Both the position numbers and the translations under genes were made by a program. From Lachnospiraceae bacterium (GTDB taxonomy: Bacteria > Bacillota > Clostridia > Lachnospirales > Lachnospiraceae): DNA of 38,077 nucleotides. A model generated the notes under the pieces. The model did no database searches, was not told the DNA's origin, and worked only from the letters and a program-made list of their open reading frames with translations. Location of the stretch: contig SVFL01000026.1 in NCBI GenBank assembly GCA_015056885.1, positions 1-38,077 on the forward strand, read 5' to 3'. Positions 35,702-38,077 of the stretch are shown in pieces; position 1 is the stretch's first letter; the number at the start of each line of letters is the position of its first letter.

Positions 35702-36537
35702 CCTACGCAGAAACTTATAAGCAAGGTGTGAAAGTGTTAGAAGATGCTAAAGTTCCTGAGGCAGCACTGGATGCCAGACTACTGTTGGAATTTGTCTGTG
35801 ACACCAATCGAAATACCTTGCTGGTCCATGGAGACAGGGAAGTGACGGATGCTGAGGCTGCTAAATACGAAGAGGTATTAGCAGTGCGTGCTAAGCGCAT
35901 TCCCATACAGCAGATTATGGGTGTGCAGGAGTTTATGGGACTGGAATTTGCAGTTAATGAACATGTACTGATTCCCAGACAGGATACGGAGATACTGGTG
36001 GAAGAGGTGCTAAAACACATTCATGATGGTATGCGGGTTCTTGATATGTGTACCGGCAGCGGATGCATTTTGGTGAGTCTCATGCACTATAGCAATGATT
36101 GCAGCGGCGTTGGGGCAGATCTTTCTACAGAAGCACTTAGGGTTGCCCGTAGCAATGCAGAGAAACTCTTGTCTGCAGAGAAGTCTGTGGAATTCATACA
36201 GAGTGATTTATTTGAGCAGATTACCGGTAAGTTTGAGATCATTGTTTCCAATCCACCATATATCAGGCCGGATGTCATTGAGACTCTGATGCCCGAGGTG
36301 AGAGACCATGAGCCGATGATGGCTCTTGACGGCGGAGCGGACGGACTTGATTTTTACCGTGAGATAGTGAGCGGTAGTAAGGAGTATCTTGCCGGAGGCG
36401 GAATGTTGTTTTTTGAAATTGGCTATGACCAGGGTGAGGATGTAAAAACGCTTATGGAGCAGGCCGGTTTTGCAGAGGTAAATGTGGTGCAGGACTATGC
36501 AGGACTGGACCGTGTGGTATATGGAACTTATTTATAG
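35698..36537 (+). CDS. prmC: Release factor glutamine methyltransferase PrmC (HemK)
   Basis: It is a 279-residue SAM-dependent enzyme that N5-methylates the glutamine of the GGQ motif in release factors RF1 and RF2. An N-terminal helical domain binds the factor. IPRQDTEILVEE and VLDMCTGSGCILVSL form the SAM site, and NPPY (185-188) is the catalytic motif. It starts inside the DUF1385 stop (ATGA) and lies just before its substrate gene prfA. Confidence 0.96.
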   Translation: MTYAETYKQGVKVLEDAKVPEAALDARLLLEFVCDTNRNTLLVHGDREVTDAEAAKYEEVLAVRAKRIPIQQIMGVQEFMGLEFAVNEHVLIPRQDTEILVEEVLKHIHDGMRVLDMCTGSGCILVSLMHYSNDCSGVGADLSTEALRVARSNAEKLLSAEKSVEFIQSDLFEQITGKFEIIVSNPPYIRPDVIETLMPEVRDHEPMMALDGGADGLDFYREIVSGSKEYLAGGGMLFFEIGYDQGEDVKTLMEQAGFAEVNVVQDYAGLDRVVYGTYL

Positions 36538-36549
36538 TTTGATAGAAGG

Positions 36550-36578
36550 TTGCCATATTTTTATAGATGTGTTATTGT
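36550..36578 (+). promoter_or_regulatory. Probable prfA promoter
   Basis: TTGCCA (36550-36555), a 17-bp spacer, then TATTGT (36573-36578), 38 bp before the ATG. prfA may also be read from upstream. Confidence 0.5.
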
Positions 36579-36615
36579 AGGTTTTGTTTGAAATTAGAGA
36601 GCAGAGAGGTTCAAT

Positions 36616-37689
36616 ATGTTTGACAAGCTGGAAGATTTGTTAATTCGTTTTGAGGAAATCATGGGTGAACTGAATGAGCCCAATGTTACAAGCAATCAGG
36701 ATCGTTTCAGAAAGCTTATGAAGGAGCAGAGCGACCTGACTCCTATTGTGGACGCTTATAAAGAGTACAAGAACTGTAAGCAGGATATCGAAGACTCCCT
36801 GGCAATGCTGGAGGAGGAGAGCGATGAGGAAATGCGAGACATGATTAAGGAGACCTTGAATGAGAGCCGTAATCGTGTAGAGGAGTTGGAGGGCGAGCTT
36901 AAGATTCTGCTTCTGCCCAAGGACCCTAATGATGACAAGAACGTAATCGTGGAAATCCGTGCAGGTGCAGGCGGCGATGAGGCTGCTTTATTTGCAGCTG
37001 AGATTTATCGTATGTATGTGCACTATGCTGAGGGTAGACGCTGGAAGGTAGAGACCATGAACGTGGATGATATCGGTATCGGCGGCATGAAGGAAGTTCA
37101 GTTTATGATTACCGGTCAGGGTGCGTATTCTGTAATGAAGTATGAGAGTGGTGTACATCGTGTACAGCGTGTTCCTGAGACCGAGAGTGGCGGACGTATT
37201 CATACCTCCACCATCAGTGTGGCAGTAATGCCTGAGGTTGATGAGGATATTGATATCAAGATTGAGGACAAGGATATTCGTATCGACGTAATGCGTGCGT
37301 CCGGTAACGGTGGACAGTGCGTAAATACTACTGACTCCGCGGTACGTTTGACCCATTACCCCACCGGTATTGTGGTGTACAGCCAGACCGAGAAGTCTCA
37401 GTTGCAGAACAAGGCGAAGGCTTTTGCATTGCTGAAGGCTAAGCTCTATGATATTGAACAGCAGCAGCGTCATGACGCTGAGGCAGAGCTTCGCCGCAGC
37501 CAGATTGGTACCGGTGACCGCTCCGAGAAAATCCGTACCTACAACTTCCCTCAGGGTCGTGTAACCGACCATCGTATCGGCCTGACCCTGTACAAGCTGG
37601 ATAAGATTATGAACGGAGATATTCAGGAGATTCTGGATTCCTGTATCGCAGCCGACCAGGCGGCGAAACTGGCGAAAATGAACGAATAG
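36616..37689 (+). CDS. prfA: Peptide chain release factor 1
   Basis: It has 357 residues. It reads UAA and UAG through the PxT motif (P187-E-T189 in [14 protein letters not shown]) and releases the peptide through GGQ (232-234). [19 protein letters not shown] and the C-terminal [15 protein letters not shown] are diagnostic. GAGAGG precedes the ATG. The intact UAG-reading motif bears on the in-frame TAG at 2442: ordinary termination is expected there. Confidence 0.97.
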   Translation: MFDKLEDLLIRFEEIMGELNEPNVTSNQDRFRKLMKEQSDLTPIVDAYKEYKNCKQDIEDSLAMLEEESDEEMRDMIKETLNESRNRVEELEGELKILLLPKDPNDDKNVIVEIRAGAGGDEAALFAAEIYRMYVHYAEGRRWKVETMNVDDIGIGGMKEVQFMITGQGAYSVMKYESGVHRVQRVPETESGGRIHTSTISVAVMPEVDEDIDIKIEDKDIRIDVMRASGNGGQCVNTTDSAVRLTHYPTGIVVYSQTEKSQLQNKAKAFALLKAKLYDIEQQQRHDAEAELRRSQIGTGDRSEKIRTYNFPQGRVTDHRIGLTLYKLDKIMNGDIQEILDSCIAADQAAKLAKMNE

Positions 37690-37692
37690 GAA

Positions 37693-37833
37693 CGAATAGC
37701 ACGAACGCGCCAGATGGCGAAAAGAGAGGACGCAAGTTTATTTGTGGTCCTCTCTTTTTGGCAGATGGCATGTGAGTCAAACGAACCATGAGGAAACGCG
37801 AAGCATTTTCGAGTGGGGCGTTCGTGCTATTCG
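37693..37833. repeat. 16-bp perfect inverted repeat flanking the prfA terminator
   Basis: CGAATAGCACGAACGC (37693-37708) is the exact reverse complement of 37818-37833. The left copy follows a partial duplicate (CGAATAG at 37683). The 141-bp span with the terminator inside looks like a small palindromic element or a cruciform-forming spacer. Confidence 0.7.
37720..37759 (+). terminator. Intrinsic terminator after prfA
   Basis: AAAGAGAGGAC (37721-37731) pairs with GTCCTCTCTTT (37747-37757) around a 15-nt loop, with T to 37759. Confidence 0.9.
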
Positions 37834-38077
37834 AATAGTGAGAGTTTGCATGGCACTCATAGTGTTGCGTTGATAAAAATTGAGTGCTATGTATCAGTTT
37901 AAGGTGTTGATATAGGGTGTTTTTTTCTTAATGAAAAAAGTCAAAACCTTTAAAAAGTCCAGCGGTGAAATGTCAAGTGAAATAAAATAAAAAATCTTTT
38001 TATCTTTGATATATTTCGCAAAAACAAAAAACGACCACCTAAGCCCTGTCGACCATGTTTTTTCAAAAATGAGCAGG

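Larger units (their letters stand above)
37690..38077. other. Non-coding tail after prfA
   Basis: No gene is seen. It holds the prfA terminator, a 16-bp inverted repeat (37693-37708 and 37818-37833), and the octamer CAGATGGC twice (37711 and 37762). From about 37900 on it is AT-rich with several A- and T-runs. Confidence 0.6.

Noticed and set aside
36988..37572. 194-codon minus-strand frame in prfA
   Set aside because: It is a shadow of the conserved release factor gene.

Overview
The window looks like the chromosome of an anaerobic Gram-positive gut or rumen clostridium, most likely Lachnospiraceae. This rests on gene content and gene order (rho-rpmE-DUF1385-prmC-prfA, the YfhO and Mbeg1-like proteins, a secreted DUF285/BspA-type protein), strong AGGAGG ribosome sites, many hairpin-plus-U terminators, and moderate GC. 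No rRNA, tRNA, CRISPR array, transposase or integrase was seen.

Layout. 123-6545: a very large secreted BspA/DUF285 leucine-rich-repeat surface protein, split by one in-frame TAG at 2442. 6619-9896: enolase, then a hot-dog acyl-CoA thioesterase and citrate synthase. 10006-14890: an Mbeg1-like alpha/beta hydrolase, a convergent class-I glutamine amidotransferase (peptidase C26), a YfhO membrane protein and a small membrane protein. 15028-15696: a DEDDh exonuclease.

15766-25162 is an AT-rich, tightly packed accessory operon and the most interesting part of the window. A good -10 box and a structured leader precede seven genes: a large dynamin-like GTPase, a HerA/DUF87-type ATPase with an unusual Ser/Thr/Gly/Ala-rich insert, an HNH/WHH-type nuclease toxin, its probable immunity protein, an HExxH metallopeptidase toxin, a probable second immunity protein, and a membrane-anchored coiled-coil protein. 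The two toxins have unrelated catalytic domains but share an N-terminal motif (F-x-D-I-x3-N ... A-x-E-[FY]-W-x3-F-x-N). I read this as a sorting tag. My hypothesis is that the GTPase, the ATPase and the coiled-coil protein form a membrane-remodelling or translocation machine that handles tagged effectors. Just downstream lies a 5'-truncated HD-domain gene, and two closely related terminator palindromes (14931 and 26061) bracket the region.

26168-31830: a HIRAN protein, a small exported protein, a DUF1653 protein, a cytosolic 5'-nucleotidase, an SfsA-MutY fusion and a family-2 glycosyltransferase. 31916-32611 (minus): a PAP2 phosphatase. 32882-37689: rho, rpmE, yqhQ-like DUF1385, prmC and prfA, followed by a terminator nested in a 16-bp inverted repeat.

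All calls come from reading the sequence and recalling family motifs. No database search was run.
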